This document shows positions 34,394 to 45,434 of a DNA stretch of 64,000 nt, one piece after another; the first letter of the stretch is position 1, and each line of letters starts with the position of its first letter. The position numbers were made by a program, and so were the translations under genes. The notes beneath the pieces were generated by a model. That model did not search any database and was not told the DNA's origin. It saw only the letters and a list, made by a program, of their open reading frames with translations. The stretch is from Odoribacter sp. (GTDB lineage: Bacteria > Bacteroidota > Bacteroidia > Bacteroidales > Prolixibacteraceae). The stretch is taken from positions 18,983 through 82,982 of the forward strand of contig PNOH01000021.1 of assembly GCA_013824715.1 (NCBI GenBank), in the 5' to 3' direction.

Positions 34394-34451
34394 ATTGGAA
34401 ATAGAACTTAATACCCGATATTTCTCATTATTGCATTTCAAAAATGGAAAC

Positions 34452-34483
34452 AAAAAAGGCTGATTTAATATCAGCCTTTTTTT
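34452..34483. terminator. Bidirectional terminator, receiver gene / ribosomal cluster
   Basis: AAAAAAGGCTGAT - TTAAT - ATCAGCCTTTTTTT: a 7-bp GC-containing stem extended by A/T pairs, with T tracts on both strands. It closes the long rpsL-rplQ transcript on the minus side, 18 nt after the rplQ stop. Confidence 0.9.
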
Positions 34484-34500
34484 ATACTTCGAATATGATC

Positions 34501-35022
34501 TTATTCTTCAGGTTTAACTTCCGGTTCAGTTTCAACTTTAGGAGCAACAGGCGCTTTTGCTACTGATGCTTTGGTAGCTGGAACTTTGTCGGCGACTTTC
34601 TTCTTTCCACCACGGCGCGATTTTACTGGTTTTGCCTTGCCTTCTTTAGCTGCCAACATGTTTTCGTTGAAGTCAACCAACTCGATGATGCACATTTCGG
34701 CATTATCACCCAATCTGTTTCCTGTCTTCAGAATCCTTGTATAACCACCCGGGCGGTCACCTACTTTTTCTGCCACATCACGGAATAACATAGCCACTGC
34801 GGTTTTGCTTTTCAGGTATTCAAAAACCACCCTGCGCGAATGTGTTGCGTCGTCTTTAGCTTTGGTGATAAGAGGCTCAACATATAATCTCAGAGCTTTG
34901 GCTTTGGCCAAAGTCGTAGTGATACGTTTGTGGAAAATCAATGAATTAGCCATATTGGACAACATCGCTTTCCGATGAGAGCTTGTTCTTCCTAAATGGT
35001 TGAATTTTTTACTATGTCTCAT
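34501..35022 (-). CDS. rplQ: 50S ribosomal protein bL17
   Basis: 173 residues. The conserved core ([40 protein letters not shown]) is about 115 residues; the remainder is a Lys/Ala/Pro-rich tail ending in acidic residues, a common Bacteroidota extension. Last gene of the alpha operon, 6 nt after rpoA, followed by a strong terminator. Confidence 0.95.
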   Translation of the reverse strand: MRHSKKFNHLGRTSSHRKAMLSNMANSLIFHKRITTTLAKAKALRLYVEPLITKAKDDATHSRRVVFEYLKSKTAVAMLFRDVAEKVGDRPGGYTRILKTGNRLGDNAEMCIIELVDFNENMLAAKEGKAKPVKSRRGGKKKVADKVPATKASVAKAPVAPKVETEPEVKPEE

Positions 35023-35028
35023 TTTTAC

Positions 35029-36021
35029 TTATTCCTTATCAAGTTTATATTTACTGATGTCCATTCCGAAAGTCAGGTTCAAACTCACCAACAAATCATC
35101 GAGTTCGGTGAGTGATTTTTTGCCGAAATTACGGAATTTGAGCAAGTCGTTCCGGTTATAGGTAACCAGTTCGCCCAATGTTTCAACATCTGCTGCCTTG
35201 AGGCAGTTTAATGCACGTACCGAAAGATCCATGTCAACCAATTTGGTTTTCAGGAGTTGACGCATGTGCAAAACTTCTTCATCAAACTCTTCGTTTGCAA
35301 ATTTTTCGTCCGAATCAATAGTGATTTTTTCGTCAGAAAACAACATGAAGTGATAAATCAGAATTTTTGCTGCTTCTTTCAGCGCATCTTTCGGATGTAT
35401 TGAACCATCGGTAGTGATTTCGAAAACTAATTTTTCGTAGTCAGTTTTTTGCTCAACACGGTAATTTTCGACAGCATATTTCACATTTTTAATAGGTGTG
35501 AAAATTGAATCGATCGGAATTACTCCAAACTCAGCATCGATAGGCTTATTTTCAGCGCTTGGGACATATCCGCGACCTTTATTGATCGTGAGTTCCATTT
35601 GCAGCTTAACTTCTGGTTCCAACCGGCAAATAATTAATTCCGGATTTAAAACACGGAAGCCGGTCATGAATTTATTAATATCTCCGGCGGTAAACGTATC
35701 CTGGCCGGAAATTGAGATTGAAACCTTTTCGCTGTCAAAATCTTCGACTTCGCGTTTAAACCGGATTTGCTTCAGGTTAAGGATGATTTCAGTAACATCT
35801 TCCATCACTCCTTTAATAGTCGCAAATTCATGGTCAACTTTGTCAATTTTGACTGTAGTTACTGCATATCCTTCTAAAGAGGATAACAGAATTCTACGTA
35901 AGGCATTTCCAATCGTAATGCCATAACCTGGTTCCAATGGACGGAATTCGAATTTACCGTACTTCTCATCGGTTTCAACCATTATAACTTTGTCGGGTTT
36001 CTGGAACGCTAATATTGCCAT
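35029..36021 (-). CDS. rpoA: DNA-directed RNA polymerase subunit alpha
   Basis: 330 residues. N-terminal dimerisation/assembly domain (about 1-235) with [18 protein letters not shown], and a C-terminal domain (about 255-325) with [21 protein letters not shown] and [16 protein letters not shown] for activator and UP-element contacts. Placed between rpsD and rplQ as usual for the alpha operon. Confidence 0.97.
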   Translation of the reverse strand: MAILAFQKPDKVIMVETDEKYGKFEFRPLEPGYGITIGNALRRILLSSLEGYAVTTVKIDKVDHEFATIKGVMEDVTEIILNLKQIRFKREVEDFDSEKVSISISGQDTFTAGDINKFMTGFRVLNPELIICRLEPEVKLQMELTINKGRGYVPSAENKPIDAEFGVIPIDSIFTPIKNVKYAVENYRVEQKTDYEKLVFEITTDGSIHPKDALKEAAKILIYHFMLFSDEKITIDSDEKFANEEFDEEVLHMRQLLKTKLVDMDLSVRALNCLKAADVETLGELVTYNRNDLLKFRNFGKKSLTELDDLLVSLNLTFGMDISKYKLDKE

Positions 36022-36040
36022 AATAATACTGAGTAATTGA

Positions 36041-36649
36041 TTATTTAGAATACAACTCTACTATAAGTTGTTCTTTAATGTTTTCAGGGATTTCTGATCT
36101 TTCAGGACGGGCAAGGAATTTACCTGTCAATTGAGAGCTATCCCATTCCAACCATGCATATTTATTATAACGACGCGAGTTCACCGAAGCAGTGATCACT
36201 TCGAGTGATTTTGATTTTTCACGAACGCCAACAACTTCACCGGCACGTAAATGATAGGAAGGTATATTTACTACTTCGCCGTTTACCGTGATGTGTTTAT
36301 GAGAAACTAACTGACGCGCGGCTGAACGGGTAGGAGCGATCCCTAAACGGAATACTACATTGTCCAAACGGGCTTCGAGCAGTTGCAACAGAACTTCACC
36401 GGTAACACCTTTTGATGCGGATGCTTTCTTAAACAAATTAGAGAATTGTTTTTCCAAAACACCATACATGTATTTGGCTTTTTGTTTTTCTCTTAACTGT
36501 AAACCATATTCAGATTTTTTACGTCTGCGGCTGGCCAACCCGTGAAATCCGGGCGGGTAATTTTTCTTTTCAAGTACTTTGTCAGGTCCGAAAATTGGTT
36601 CACCGAATTTCCGGGCGATTCTGGATTGAGGTCCTCTATATCTTGCCAT
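36041..36649 (-). CDS. rpsD: 30S ribosomal protein uS4
   Basis: 202 residues. RNA-binding S4 domain around residue 95-155 ([35 protein letters not shown]). The N-terminus has no zinc cysteines, so it is the C-minus form. uS4 nucleates 16S 5'-domain assembly and often represses the alpha operon; no such site was identified here. Confidence 0.96.
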   Translation of the reverse strand: MARYRGPQSRIARKFGEPIFGPDKVLEKKNYPPGFHGLASRRRKKSEYGLQLREKQKAKYMYGVLEKQFSNLFKKASASKGVTGEVLLQLLEARLDNVVFRLGIAPTRSAARQLVSHKHITVNGEVVNIPSYHLRAGEVVGVREKSKSLEVITASVNSRRYNKYAWLEWDSSQLTGKFLARPERSEIPENIKEQLIVELYSK

Positions 36650-36669
36650 TACTGTCTTAATTAATTAGA

Positions 36670-37059
36670 TTATACACGTCTTCTTTTTGCAGGACGACAT
36701 CCATTGTGTGGTAACGGGGTAACGTCAACAATTTCACTTACCTGAATGCCAACGCTGCTTATCGCACGAATAGCAGATTCACGGCCATTACCCGGACCTT
36801 TTACATATACTTTTACTTTCCGGAGTCCAAGATCATAAGCGGTCTTGGCACATTCTTCGGAAGCAACCTGAGCAGCATAGGGAGTATTCTTTTTAGAACC
36901 TCTGAACCCTTTTTTACCGGCAGACGACCACGAAATAACTTCACCATTACCATTGGTCAACGACACAATGATGTTATTGAATGAAGAATGAATGTGTGCC
37001 TGTCCGATTGCTTCAACGACTACAACTCGTTTTTTTGTAGAACCAGTCTTTTTTGCCAT
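36670..37059 (-). CDS. rpsK: 30S ribosomal protein uS11
   Basis: 129 residues; typical [30 protein letters not shown] and the C-terminal [18 protein letters not shown]. Binds the 16S platform near the E site. 14 nt after rpsM, same transcript. Confidence 0.96.
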   Translation of the reverse strand: MAKKTGSTKKRVVVVEAIGQAHIHSSFNNIIVSLTNGNGEVISWSSAGKKGFRGSKKNTPYAAQVASEECAKTAYDLGLRKVKVYVKGPGNGRESAIRAISSVGIQVSEIVDVTPLPHNGCRPAKRRRV

Positions 37060-37073
37060 AATTCAAATATCAA

Positions 37074-37451
37074 TTATTTAGTGGCTTTTTTCTTGTTAGC
37101 AACAGTTTTTCTTTTTCCTTTACGTGTTCGCGCATTGTTTTTTGTGCTTTGTCCACGGGTAGGTAAGCCTACACGATGACGGATACCACGGTAACAACCG
37201 ATGTCCATCAAACGTTTAATATTCATCTGAGTTTCAGAACGCAGTTCGCCTTCCACTTTGATGCTTCCACTGATAGCCGCGCGAATGGCAGCTAAATGTT
37301 CATCAGTCCAATCCTGAACTTTGATGTTTCGATCAACGCCGGCTTTTTCGAAAAGAGTCTTTGAAAGATTGCGGCCAATACCAAAGATATAGGTTAATGC
37401 TATTTCTCCTCTTTTATTATTAGGGATGTCAACACCACTTATACGAGCCAT
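37074..37451 (-). CDS. rpsM: 30S ribosomal protein uS13
   Basis: 125 residues; [21 protein letters not shown] at the N-terminus, [17 protein letters not shown] near residue 90 and a Lys-rich tail. Bridges the 30S head to the 50S. First gene of the alpha-operon block, after rpmJ. Confidence 0.96.
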   Translation of the reverse strand: MARISGVDIPNNKRGEIALTYIFGIGRNLSKTLFEKAGVDRNIKVQDWTDEHLAAIRAAISGSIKVEGELRSETQMNIKRLMDIGCYRGIRHRVGLPTRGQSTKNNARTRKGKRKTVANKKKATK

Positions 37452-37479
37452 AAAATAAATTTTTTACAAAGTTAATTAA

Positions 37480-37596
37480 TTATCCCTGACGTTGTTTGTA
37501 CTTAGGATTCTTCTTGTTAATCACGTACAAACGGCCTTTTCTGCGTACTATTTTGCATTCGGCGCTACGCTTCTTAATGGATGTTCTTACTTTCAT
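37480..37596 (-). CDS. rpmJ: 50S ribosomal protein bL36 (zinc-free form)
   Basis: 38 residues, starting [19 protein letters not shown] and ending KYKQRQG. Three of the four zinc ligands of the classical C4-type protein are replaced (only Cys14 remains), the C-minus form usual in Bacteroidota. Lies between infA (11 nt) and rpsM (28 nt), a conserved position. Confidence 0.95.
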   Translation of the reverse strand: MKVRTSIKKRSAECKIVRRKGRLYVINKKNPKYKQRQG

Positions 37597-37607
37597 TATT
37601 TTGTGCT

Positions 37608-37829
37608 TTAGTTTTTATATCTAAAAGAAATTCTTCCTTTTGTCAGGTCGTATGGCGACATTTCGACTTTCACTTTATCGCCAGGTAAAATTTTGATGTA
37701 GTGCATCCTCATTTTTCCTGAAATATGTGCAGTTACGATATGCCCATTTTCCAATTCAACCCTGAACATTGCATTCGATAATGATTCAATGATTGTTCCG
37801 TCTTGTTCTATTGAAGACTGTTTTGCCAT
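37608..37829 (-). CDS. infA: Translation initiation factor IF-1
   Basis: 73-residue S1/OB-fold protein: [52 protein letters not shown]. Occupies the A site during initiation. Directly follows secY here; map, which commonly lies between them, is absent. Confidence 0.95.
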   Translation of the reverse strand: MAKQSSIEQDGTIIESLSNAMFRVELENGHIVTAHISGKMRMHYIKILPGDKVKVEMSPYDLTKGRISFRYKN

Positions 37830-37891
37830 AAAATTATACTTATCTTATCAAGTTTAGAACGTTCATCAATCCAAGACAATAATGTCTGTTA

Positions 37892-39235
37892 CTAGTACAT
37901 TGCCCCACCAGTTCCTGATCGGCCTTTAATGCGGCCTGATTTCATCAAACCATCATAGTGACGCATCAAAAGGTGACTTTCAATCTGCTGGAGGGTATCC
38001 AGAACAACTCCTACCAAAATCAACAGCGACGTCCCGCCAAAGAAATAGGCGAACTGTTGGTTGATACCTGCCAGCATTGCAAATGCGGGCAGGATAGTTA
38101 CAATACCCAGGAAAATTGATCCCGGAAGTGTAATTCTCGACATGATGGTATCAAGGAACTCAACAGTTTTCTTTCCTGGTTTTACACCGGGAATAAAACC
38201 ACCGTTCTTCTTCATATCTTCAGCCATTTGCATCGGATTTACTGTAATTGCAGTATAAAAGTATGTGAATAGGATAACCAGCAGGAACTGGGTCAAATTA
38301 TACCAAAAACCAGTATGGTTTGAAAATGCAGCCGCGAAGCCACTCAAACTGTCGGATTTGGCAAACCCGGCAAGGCTAATCGGAATAAACATGATTGCCT
38401 GAGCAAAAATGATAGGCATAACTCCTGCAGCATTCACTTTCAAAGGTATATACTGACGAACACCACCATATTGTTTGTTGCCAACAATTCTCTTTGCGTA
38501 TTGAACAGGTATTTTGCGGGTTCCCTGAACCAGTAAAATAGAACCCATGAATACAAAGAAAAGGACTACAAACTCTAAAAGGAACATTACCATTCCACCA
38601 CCTTGTTGTTCGATGCGTGAAGCGAATTCAGCAACGATAGAGTGGGGCAGACGGGCAATAATTCCGATCATGATGATCATTGATATACCATTTCCAACAC
38701 CTTTATCAGTAATACGTTCACCAAGCCACATGACGAACATCGAACCGGCTGTTAAAATCAGGGTTGATGATACGGTAAAGAGTGTTCCGGTTATTGCAAA
38801 GGCTGATTCGGGTAATTGAACATGCAGATTAACTAAATATGCAGGCGCCTGGAAGATCAGGATGATAACAGTCAGGTAACGGGTTAACTGATTGATTTTA
38901 CGTCGTCCTGATTCACCTTCTTTTTGCAACCGCTGGAAATAGGGTACCGCGATACCCAACAACTGGATCACAATAGAAGCGGAAATATAAGGCATAATAC
39001 CCAAAGCAAAAATAGATGCTTTTGAGAATGCGCCTCCTGAAAACATATCCAACAGTCCGAGCAACCCCTCAGATGTTTGACTTTCGAGTTGACTCAACTG
39101 GGCCGGGTCAACTCCGGGTAAAGAAACATACGAACCTAAACGATAAATTAAAAGCAAAAACAAGGTAATCCCCAACCGGGACCGCAAGTCTTCAATCTTA
39201 TAAATATTCTTTAGGGTTTCTATAAACTTTTTCAT
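37892..39235 (-). CDS. secY: Protein translocase subunit SecY
   Basis: 447 residues with ten transmembrane helices; conserved LFLLLIYRLGSYVSLPGVD at the start, plug region GLLDMFSGGAF, and the cytosolic loop GFIPGVKPGKKT needed for SecA or ribosome contact. Forms the Sec channel. Standard spc-operon position between rplO and infA. Confidence 0.97.
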   Translation of the reverse strand: MKKFIETLKNIYKIEDLRSRLGITLFLLLIYRLGSYVSLPGVDPAQLSQLESQTSEGLLGLLDMFSGGAFSKASIFALGIMPYISASIVIQLLGIAVPYFQRLQKEGESGRRKINQLTRYLTVIILIFQAPAYLVNLHVQLPESAFAITGTLFTVSSTLILTAGSMFVMWLGERITDKGVGNGISMIIMIGIIARLPHSIVAEFASRIEQQGGGMVMFLLEFVVLFFVFMGSILLVQGTRKIPVQYAKRIVGNKQYGGVRQYIPLKVNAAGVMPIIFAQAIMFIPISLAGFAKSDSLSGFAAAFSNHTGFWYNLTQFLLVILFTYFYTAITVNPMQMAEDMKKNGGFIPGVKPGKKTVEFLDTIMSRITLPGSIFLGIVTILPAFAMLAGINQQFAYFFGGTSLLILVGVVLDTLQQIESHLLMRHYDGLMKSGRIKGRSGTGGAMY

Positions 39236-39240
39236 CAGGT

Positions 39241-39687
39241 TTAGAGTATTTCGGTGGTTCCTTCTAGTTTCTCAATGGTCTCTTTAGCTCTTTTCGAAAA
39301 AGCGTGGGCTTTAACTTCAAGTTTCAGGGTTAAAACTCCATCACCAAGGATTTTTATTTTGTCCCTTTTCGAAGCCATTCCAGCTTCAACTAAAGTATTC
39401 TCATCGATAATGGTCAGGTTTAATGACTCGGCCAATTCCTGAATAACATCCAGGTTGATCGCCTTAAACTCTTTCCTGTTTACATTTTTAAAGCCAGATT
39501 TTGGCACAACACGCTGTAAAGGCATTTGGCCTCCTTCGAAACCACGGCGGGTTTTATAACCTGATCTTGATTTAGCACCTTTGTGTCCTTTTGTGGAGGT
39601 GCCACCATGACCTGAGCCCTGACCGCGTCCTATGCGCTTTTCGCTGTGTGTTGAACCTTCAGCAGGTTTAAGATTACTTAAATCCAT
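39241..39687 (-). CDS. rplO: 50S ribosomal protein uL15
   Basis: 148 residues; Gly/Arg-rich N-terminal tail ([21 protein letters not shown], with [24 protein letters not shown]) and a compact C-terminal domain. Late 50S assembly protein. 5 nt before secY. Confidence 0.96.
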   Translation of the reverse strand: MDLSNLKPAEGSTHSEKRIGRGQGSGHGGTSTKGHKGAKSRSGYKTRRGFEGGQMPLQRVVPKSGFKNVNRKEFKAINLDVIQELAESLNLTIIDENTLVEAGMASKRDKIKILGDGVLTLKLEVKAHAFSKRAKETIEKLEGTTEIL

Positions 39688-39707
39688 ATTTCTTGTTCTT
39701 AATAAGT

Positions 39708-39887
39708 TTAAACTTTTTCAACAATTACGAGATGTTGCACTTTATTTACCATCCCCAAAATCTGAGGGGTAGCTTCGTGTTCAACCGAATGGTTAAGTTT
39801 CTTGATTCCTAACGCGATTAGCGTAGCTTTCTGCGTATAATCCGAACCAATTTTACTTCTAACTTGTGTAATTTTTATCTTAGCCAT
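39708..39887 (-). CDS. rpmD: 50S ribosomal protein uL30
   Basis: 59 residues: starts [15 protein letters not shown], middle [22 protein letters not shown], ends VEKV. Full length for bacterial uL30. Sits between rpsE (6 nt) and rplO (20 nt), the conserved spc order. Confidence 0.95.
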   Translation of the reverse strand: MAKIKITQVRSKIGSDYTQKATLIALGIKKLNHSVEHEATPQILGMVNKVQHLVIVEKV

Positions 39888-39893
39888 AATTGC

Positions 39894-40409
39894 TTATCCA
39901 TTAAATACTTTATCCAAAGTTACACCACGGTGTTCGGCAACGGTATGCGCATCGCGCAATTCGAGAAGGGCATTCATAGTTGCTTTTACCAGATTGTGCG
40001 GGTTCGACGATCCTTTTGATTTGGCGAGGATGTTATGAACTCCGACACTTTCCAATACAGAGCGCATAGCGCCTCCGGCTTTCACCCCGGTACCTGATGT
40101 GGCTGGTTTTAGGAATACAACAGCTCCACCAAATTTGGCTTCCTGTTCGTGAGGAATGGTGCCTTTAAAAATAGGAACCTTGATCAGGTTCTTTTTTGCA
40201 GCATCAACCCCTTTTGAAATTGCGGTGGTAACTTCACTGGCTTTGCCCAGGCCCCAGCCTACAACACCATCTTCGTTACCTACTACAACAATAGCCGAGA
40301 AGCTAAATGTACGGCCCCCTTTGGTTACTTTGGTTACACGGTTAATAGCTACCAACCGGTCTTTCAGTTCCAAATCACTGGTTTTTACTTTTCTGATATC
40401 TCCTGTCAT
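39894..40409 (-). CDS. rpsE: 30S ribosomal protein uS5
   Basis: 171 residues; dsRBD-like N-terminal part with [22 protein letters not shown] and [13 protein letters not shown], and a C-terminal domain with [20 protein letters not shown]. Located at the mRNA entry and involved in decoding accuracy. Same transcript as rplR. Confidence 0.96.
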   Translation of the reverse strand: MTGDIRKVKTSDLELKDRLVAINRVTKVTKGGRTFSFSAIVVVGNEDGVVGWGLGKASEVTTAISKGVDAAKKNLIKVPIFKGTIPHEQEAKFGGAVVFLKPATSGTGVKAGGAMRSVLESVGVHNILAKSKGSSNPHNLVKATMNALLELRDAHTVAEHRGVTLDKVFNG

Positions 40410-40414
40410 AACTA

Positions 40415-40771
40415 TTAAAATTTAAGGCCACCTTCACGGGCAGCATCAGCTAATTGTTTAACTCTTCCGTGATACAGATAACCATTACGGTCAAATACAA
40501 CAGCAGAGATACCGGCTGCCAGAGCCTTTTCTGCAATTGCTTTTCCGATTACTGCAGCGATTTCGGTTTTGGTACCCTCGGCACCTGCGAAATCTTTATT
40601 AAGTGAAGAAACTGCCATTAGCGTTTTTCCTGTCAAATCATCAATCAACTGGGCATAAATCTGCTTGTTGCTCCTGAAAACATTTAAACGGGGTCTTTCG
40701 GCAGTGCCGGAAACGATTTTCCGGATCCTTTTCTTAATCCTATATCTTCTTTCTTGCTTCGTTAAAGCCAT
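40415..40771 (-). CDS. rplR: 50S ribosomal protein uL18
   Basis: 118 residues; Arg/Lys-rich N-terminus ([22 protein letters not shown]), [12 protein letters not shown] and the C-terminal [19 protein letters not shown]. Binds 5S rRNA. Confidence 0.96.
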   Translation of the reverse strand: MALTKQERRYRIKKRIRKIVSGTAERPRLNVFRSNKQIYAQLIDDLTGKTLMAVSSLNKDFAGAEGTKTEIAAVIGKAIAEKALAAGISAVVFDRNGYLYHGRVKQLADAAREGGLKF

Positions 40772-40786
40772 GGTTTTTAAATTTTA

Positions 40787-41344
40787 CTATTTAGCTCCTG
40801 CCGATTTACCGGCTTTGCGCCTAAGAATTTCACCAACAAACTTAACACCTTTTCCTTTGTAAGGCTCAGGTTTTCTGAATGATCTGATTTTTGCCGCGAT
40901 ATGGCCAATCAATTGCTTATCACAGCTTTTCAGAGTTACGATCGGGTTGCTACGTTTATCACTTTTTGCCTCAACCTGAACTTCGTTTGGAAGTTGAAGA
41001 TAAGTGTGGTGCGAATAACCTAAAACCAAATCGAGTACCTGACCGTCGTTTTCAGCACGATATCCAACACCAACCAATTCGAGTTTTATTTCGTAGCCTT
41101 TTGAAACACCGATAATCATATTGTTGACCAGTGAACGATAAAGGCCATGAATGGCGCGATGTTTTTTCTCATCTGATGGACGATTTGCTGTTAAAATATT
41201 ACCATCCTGTACGAAAGTAATATCCGGATCGACCTGTTGTGATAGTTCGCCCAGCGGGCCTTTTACGGTAACCAAATTGGTATCGCTTACTGTAAATTTT
41301 ACTCCTGCCGGTATTTCAATGGGTAGTTTACCTATCCTTGACAT
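40787..41344 (-). CDS. rplF: 50S ribosomal protein uL6, with strong Shine-Dalgarno
   Basis: 185 residues in two related domains; ends with PEPYKGKGVKFVGEILRRKAGKSAG. Near the factor-binding site of the 50S. Unusually for this phylum, the start is preceded by AAGGAGGA (41351-41358) six bases before ATG, a full anti-SD match. Confidence 0.96.
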   Translation of the reverse strand: MSRIGKLPIEIPAGVKFTVSDTNLVTVKGPLGELSQQVDPDITFVQDGNILTANRPSDEKKHRAIHGLYRSLVNNMIIGVSKGYEIKLELVGVGYRAENDGQVLDLVLGYSHHTYLQLPNEVQVEAKSDKRSNPIVTLKSCDKQLIGHIAAKIRSFRKPEPYKGKGVKFVGEILRRKAGKSAGAK

Positions 41345-41361
41345 TATTATTCCTCCTTAGA

Positions 41362-41769
41362 TTAATAAACGTAACATAAGACTTCACCGCCAACGCCTAA
41401 TTCCCGAGCTTCTTTATCGGTAATTACGCCTTTAGAGGTTGAGATTACTGCAATTCCCAAACCATTGAGCACACGGGGTATGCTGTCGATGTGGCAATAT
41501 TTACGCAAACCAGGTTTACTGATTCTTCTGATTGCTTTAATAGCAGGAATCCGTGTCTCTGGATTATATTTCAAAGCAATTTTAATGTTGCCCTGAAAAT
41601 TCACTTCTTCCTCGAACTTATAGTTGAGGATATATCCTTTATCTTTCAAAATTTTGGTAATTTCTTTCTTGATATTGGATGCAGGGATATCAACAACACG
41701 ATGTTTTGCTTTCTGGGCATTTCTGATTCGTGTCAGATAATCTGCTATTGGATCTGTAATTTTGCTCAT
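41362..41769 (-). CDS. rpsH: 30S ribosomal protein uS8
   Basis: 135 residues: [18 protein letters not shown] at the start and [28 protein letters not shown] at the C-terminus. Central 16S-domain binder; in E. coli it represses the spc operon near rplE. No matching site was looked for beyond reading. Confidence 0.96.
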   Translation of the reverse strand: MSKITDPIADYLTRIRNAQKAKHRVVDIPASNIKKEITKILKDKGYILNYKFEEEVNFQGNIKIALKYNPETRIPAIKAIRRISKPGLRKYCHIDSIPRVLNGLGIAVISTSKGVITDKEARELGVGGEVLCYVY

Positions 41770-41786
41770 TACTTCTTAATTATGAA

Positions 41787-42056
41787 TTACCAACTTGCTT
41801 TTTTAATACCCGGAATTAAACCTGAAGAAGCCATTTCGCGGAAATTAATCCTGCTGACTCCGAACTGTCGCATATATCCTTTCGGACGTCCGGTTAATTT
41901 ACATCTGTTATGCAAACGAATTTTGGAAGAGTTCTTAGGTAACTTCTGAAGTCCGACATAATCGCCTTCAGCCTTAAGTTTGGCTCTTTTTTCGGCATAC
42001 TTTTCAACAAGTGCAGCTCTTTTCACTTCACGAGCTTTCATTGATTCCTTAGCCAT
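41787..42056 (-). CDS. rpsN: 30S ribosomal protein uS14 (zinc-free form)
   Basis: 89 residues with [21 protein letters not shown] and [13 protein letters not shown]. No CxxC pairs: the longer C-minus form rather than the 61-residue zinc protein. Start 3 nt after rplE stop. Confidence 0.96.
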   Translation of the reverse strand: MAKESMKAREVKRAALVEKYAEKRAKLKAEGDYVGLQKLPKNSSKIRLHNRCKLTGRPKGYMRQFGVSRINFREMASSGLIPGIKKASW

Positions 42057-42059
42057 ATC

Positions 42060-42617
42060 TTAAATCTTTTTAGCATTTTTAAAAGGTAAACCTAACTCTT
42101 TCAATAAAGCGTAGCCTTCTTCGTCTGATTCGGCTGTTGTTACGAAAGTAATATTCATTCCGTTGATGCGGGTTACTTTGTCGAGTACGATTTCAGGAAA
42201 AATGATCTGCTCAGGAACTCCAAGGGTGTAATTCCCTCTTCCATCCATTTTGCCTTCAATTCCTTTAAAATCACGAATACGGGGAAGAGATACACTGATT
42301 AAACGATCCAGGAATTCATACATGCGCTCTCTGCGTAGGGTAACACGAACCCCGATCGGCATTTTTTTCCTTAGTTTGAAGTTAGAGATGTCTTTCTTAG
42401 ATTTGGTTTGGACTGCCTTCTGACCGGCGATATTTGTAATCTCTTCTGTTGCCAGTTCGATTAACTTTTTATCGGCGATAGCAGCTCCAACTCCCTGGTT
42501 GATGACAACTTTCTCTAACCTTGGCGCCTGCATGGCATTTTTGTAGGAAAAATCCTTGACCAATGCAGGTACTACTTCGTTTAAATATTTTTTCTTAAGT
42601 GTTGGTACGTAAGCCAT
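42060..42617 (-). CDS. rplE: 50S ribosomal protein uL5
   Basis: 185 residues: [56 protein letters not shown]. Binds 5S rRNA and contacts P-site tRNA and uS13. Adjoins rplX with one-base overlap. Confidence 0.96.
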   Translation of the reverse strand: MAYVPTLKKKYLNEVVPALVKDFSYKNAMQAPRLEKVVINQGVGAAIADKKLIELATEEITNIAGQKAVQTKSKKDISNFKLRKKMPIGVRVTLRRERMYEFLDRLISVSLPRIRDFKGIEGKMDGRGNYTLGVPEQIIFPEIVLDKVTRINGMNITFVTTAESDEEGYALLKELGLPFKNAKKI

Positions 42618-42940
42618 TACTTAATCTCCTCTCCTGATTTTTTTGAATACCGTACTAATTTACCCTTATCATTAAGCTTCCTTCCAATACGAGTAGGTTT
42701 CCCGGTTTTTGGGTCCTTGTTCATGAGGTTAGAAATGTGAATAGGTGCTTCCTTCTCCACAATACCACCCTGCGGATGTGCCGCGTTTGGTTTTGTGTGT
42801 TTTTTAACCATATTAACACCTTCCACAATAGCTTTCTCGGTTGCTCTGATTACTTCGAGCACTTTGCCTTCCTTACCGTTGTAATTGCCAGCAATTACAA
42901 CCACAGTGTCGCCTTTTTTTATGTGTAATTTTTTCTGCAT
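42617..42940 (-). CDS. rplX: 50S ribosomal protein uL24
   Basis: About 107 residues from [11 protein letters not shown] at 42940, the usual N-terminus; an in-frame ATG at 42958 would add MHKIKT and overlap the rplN stop. KOW motif at the start ([20 protein letters not shown]) and [22 protein letters not shown]. 50S assembly initiator. Confidence 0.94.
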   Translation of the reverse strand: MQKKLHIKKGDTVVVIAGNYNGKEGKVLEVIRATEKAIVEGVNMVKKHTKPNAAHPQGGIVEKEAPIHISNLMNKDPKTGKPTRIGRKLNDKGKLVRYSKKSGEEIK

Positions 42941-42957
42941 CGTTTTTATTTTATGCA

Positions 42958-43323
42958 TTAAAGTACTTCAGGAGCAAGTGAAATGATCTTCATATTCTGA
43001 TCACGAAGTTCTCTTGCCACGGGTCCGAATATACGGGTTCCGCGCATTTCACCAGTATTGTTCAGCAAAACTACTGCGTTGTCATCAAAACGGATATATG
43101 ATCCATCCGGACGGCGAACTTCTTTAGTAGTACGAACAATAATTGCTTTCGACACGGCGCCTTTTTTCATATCACTACCCGCTATAGCACTTTTTACCGT
43201 AACTACAATGGTGTCGCCTAATGATGCGTAGCGCTTTCTTGTTCCGCCTAAAACGCGGATACAAAGCACTTCTTTGGCACCACTGTTATCGGCAACTGTA
43301 CATCTTGATTCTTGTTGTATCAT
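42958..43323 (-). CDS. rplN: 50S ribosomal protein uL14
   Basis: 121 residues starting [36 protein letters not shown] near the end. Forms part of the 30S-50S interface. 2 nt after rpsQ. Confidence 0.96.
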   Translation of the reverse strand: MIQQESRCTVADNSGAKEVLCIRVLGGTRKRYASLGDTIVVTVKSAIAGSDMKKGAVSKAIIVRTTKEVRRPDGSYIRFDDNAVVLLNNTGEMRGTRIFGPVARELRDQNMKIISLAPEVL

Positions 43324-43325
43324 GA

Positions 43326-43583
43326 TTACTTAGCTCTTTCTATGATTTCCACTAATCTCCAACATTTCTGTTTACTGATAGGCCGTGTTTCCATGATCTT
43401 TACAGTATCGCCGATGTTGCAGGTGTTCTTCTCATCGTGGGCGTAATATTTGGATGTTTTGTTGACGAACTTTCCATAAATGGGATGTTTTTCTTTGCGG
43501 TGTTCGGCCACAATGATTGTGCATTCCATTTTGTTGCTCACAACAACTCCAATACGCTCCTTCCTTAGATTTCTTGATTCCAT
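43326..43583 (-). CDS. rpsQ: 30S ribosomal protein uS17
   Basis: 85-residue OB-fold protein: [39 protein letters not shown] and a C-terminal [14 protein letters not shown]. Binds the 16S 5' domain. Confidence 0.96.
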   Translation of the reverse strand: MESRNLRKERIGVVVSNKMECTIIVAEHRKEKHPIYGKFVNKTSKYYAHDEKNTCNIGDTVKIMETRPISKQKCWRLVEIIERAK

Positions 43584-43585
43584 TA

Positions 43586-43789
43586 CTAACTCTGTTTTGC
43601 GTTAATTTCCCTTTGACGTAGCATGGTTTTCAGTCGTGCAATATTTCTTCTCACACCAACGATAACCTGTGGGTTGTCGAGAGGCGAAATTGCATGGTTC
43701 ATTTTCATCCGTAACAAGGAATCCTGATCGGTCTGGATTCTTTCCAGAATCTCAGCTTTTGATAATTCTTTAATTTCTGATGTCTTCAT
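43586..43789 (-). CDS. rpmC: 50S ribosomal protein uL29
   Basis: 67-residue two-helix protein: [20 protein letters not shown], then [23 protein letters not shown]. Near the exit tunnel, contact for SRP and trigger factor. First base overlaps the rplP stop. Confidence 0.95.
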   Translation of the reverse strand: MKTSEIKELSKAEILERIQTDQDSLLRMKMNHAISPLDNPQVIVGVRRNIARLKTMLRQREINAKQS

Positions 43790-44223
43790 TATTCAGCGAT
43801 TTCAGATTCAACATAGTCACGTCTAACAATGAACTTAGTAGTTACTGGTAGTTTTTGTGCAGCCAGACGAAGCGCTTCCTTAGCAACCTCAAAAGGAACT
43901 CCTTCTGCCTCAATCAATATTCTACCTGGTGTAATCGGAGCAACGAATGCTTCCGGAGCGCCTTTACCTTTACCCATACGTACCTCTGCAGGTTTTTTAG
44001 TAATCGGTTTATCGGGGAAAACACGGATCCAAATTTGACCCTGACGTTGCATATGACGTGTTACGGCAACACGGGCAGCCTCAATCTGGCGTCCGGTAAG
44101 CCACGTCTCTTCCAACGATTTAATACCAAAAGATCCAAATGCCAACTGGTTGCCGCGTTGAGCCAGTCCTTTCATTTTTCCCTTTTGTACTCTTCTGAAT
44201 TTTGTCTTTTTCGGTTGTAACAT
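43789..44223 (-). CDS. rplP: 50S ribosomal protein uL16
   Basis: 144 residues: [19 protein letters not shown] start, GFGIKSLE-like region ([21 protein letters not shown]), and [15 protein letters not shown] around the arginine-hydroxylation loop of uL16. Contacts the A-site tRNA elbow. Confidence 0.96.
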   Translation of the reverse strand: MLQPKKTKFRRVQKGKMKGLAQRGNQLAFGSFGIKSLEETWLTGRQIEAARVAVTRHMQRQGQIWIRVFPDKPITKKPAEVRMGKGKGAPEAFVAPITPGRILIEAEGVPFEVAKEALRLAAQKLPVTTKFIVRRDYVESEIAE

Positions 44224-44250
44224 CCTTCTATACTTCTGAAAGGTTTACAC

Positions 44251-44973
44251 TTATTTTTTTCTTTTCTTAAATCCGCCACCTTTTGGGCCACCTTCGTTAG
44301 GACGTCTTCCATCTGGTTTTTGTCCTACATTTGGTGAAAGGTCACGCTTTCCATAAATCTCGCCTTTGCAAATCCAGACTTTTACACCGAGTAAACCGGT
44401 TTTAGTCAGGGCTTCTGCAAGCGCATAATCTATATCAGCTCTCAGAGTATGCAACGGAGTACGACCATCTTTGTACATTTCTGAACGTGCCATTTCAGCG
44501 CCGTTTAATCGGCCTGAAACCTGAATTTTGATGCCTTGTGCCCCCATTCTCATGGTTGAAGCAATAGCCATTTTGGTTGCGCGACGGTAGGCAATTTTAC
44601 CTTCAATCTGGCGTGCAATGTTTACAGCTACAATTTTTGCATCTAATTCCGGACGTTTGATTTCAAAAATATTGATCTGAACTTCCTTGTTGGTGATCTT
44701 CTTTAACTCTTCTTTTAGTTTATCAACTTCCTGACCACCTTTGCCAATAATAATACCTGGGCGTGAGGTGTGAACAGTGATGGTAATCAGCTTGAGTGTT
44801 CGTTCAATGATAATCTTGGAAATACTTGCTTTTGCCAGACGGGCATTCAAATACTCCCTGATCCTGAAATCTTCCACGAGCTTTTCGCCATAGTTGTTTC
44901 CACCGTACCAATTGGAATCCCATCCTTTGATGATTCCTAAACGATTAGCGATTGGATTGACTTTTTGTCCCAT
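44251..44973 (-). CDS. rpsC: 30S ribosomal protein uS3
   Basis: 240 residues: [21 protein letters not shown] domain with [20 protein letters not shown] near residue 75, C-terminal domain with [22 protein letters not shown] (broken here for brevity) and a Gly/Lys-rich tail. mRNA-entry helicase and head assembly role. Confidence 0.96.
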   Translation of the reverse strand: MGQKVNPIANRLGIIKGWDSNWYGGNNYGEKLVEDFRIREYLNARLAKASISKIIIERTLKLITITVHTSRPGIIIGKGGQEVDKLKEELKKITNKEVQINIFEIKRPELDAKIVAVNIARQIEGKIAYRRATKMAIASTMRMGAQGIKIQVSGRLNGAEMARSEMYKDGRTPLHTLRADIDYALAEALTKTGLLGVKVWICKGEIYGKRDLSPNVGQKPDGRRPNEGGPKGGGFKKRKK

Positions 44974-44983
44974 GTATTATTAT

Positions 44984-45397
44984 TTATTCTGTTTCTTTAA
45001 CTTGAGTTAAACTACCAAGACTAACCGTCACGTGATTGGACCGTTTTTTGATCCGGTGTGCACGTCCTTGCGGAGCTGGCATTAGTCTTTTTAATATTCT
45101 TCCTGAATCAACAGAAATAGTTTTCACCACCAAATTACTTTCTTCCAACCTGCTTCCTTCGTTTTTAGCCTGCCAGTTTGCAATGGCCGACATAACCAAT
45201 TTTTCAAGCCTGCGTGAAGATTCTTTTGAGGAAAACTTAAGTACATCAAGAGCTCTGTTCACTTCCATTCCGCGGACCATATCGGCAACAAGCCTCATTT
45301 TTCGCGGTGAAGTAGGACAATTCTTCAAAACGGCAAAATACTGCTGTTTCTTAGCTTCCTTTAGTTCGTTTGCACTATTTCTTTTTCTAGCACCCAT
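44984..45397 (-). CDS. rplV: 50S ribosomal protein uL22
   Basis: 137 residues: [39 protein letters not shown] and the tunnel hairpin region [20 protein letters not shown]. Lines the exit tunnel; the macrolide-contact loop looks intact. About 20 residues longer than E. coli uL22 at the N-terminus. Confidence 0.96.
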   Translation of the reverse strand: MGARKRNSANELKEAKKQQYFAVLKNCPTSPRKMRLVADMVRGMEVNRALDVLKFSSKESSRRLEKLVMSAIANWQAKNEGSRLEESNLVVKTISVDSGRILKRLMPAPQGRAHRIKKRSNHVTVSLGSLTQVKETE

Positions 45398-45434
45398 CGT
45401 GAATTCTTTTAATAGTAATTAAGGATCTCATGCC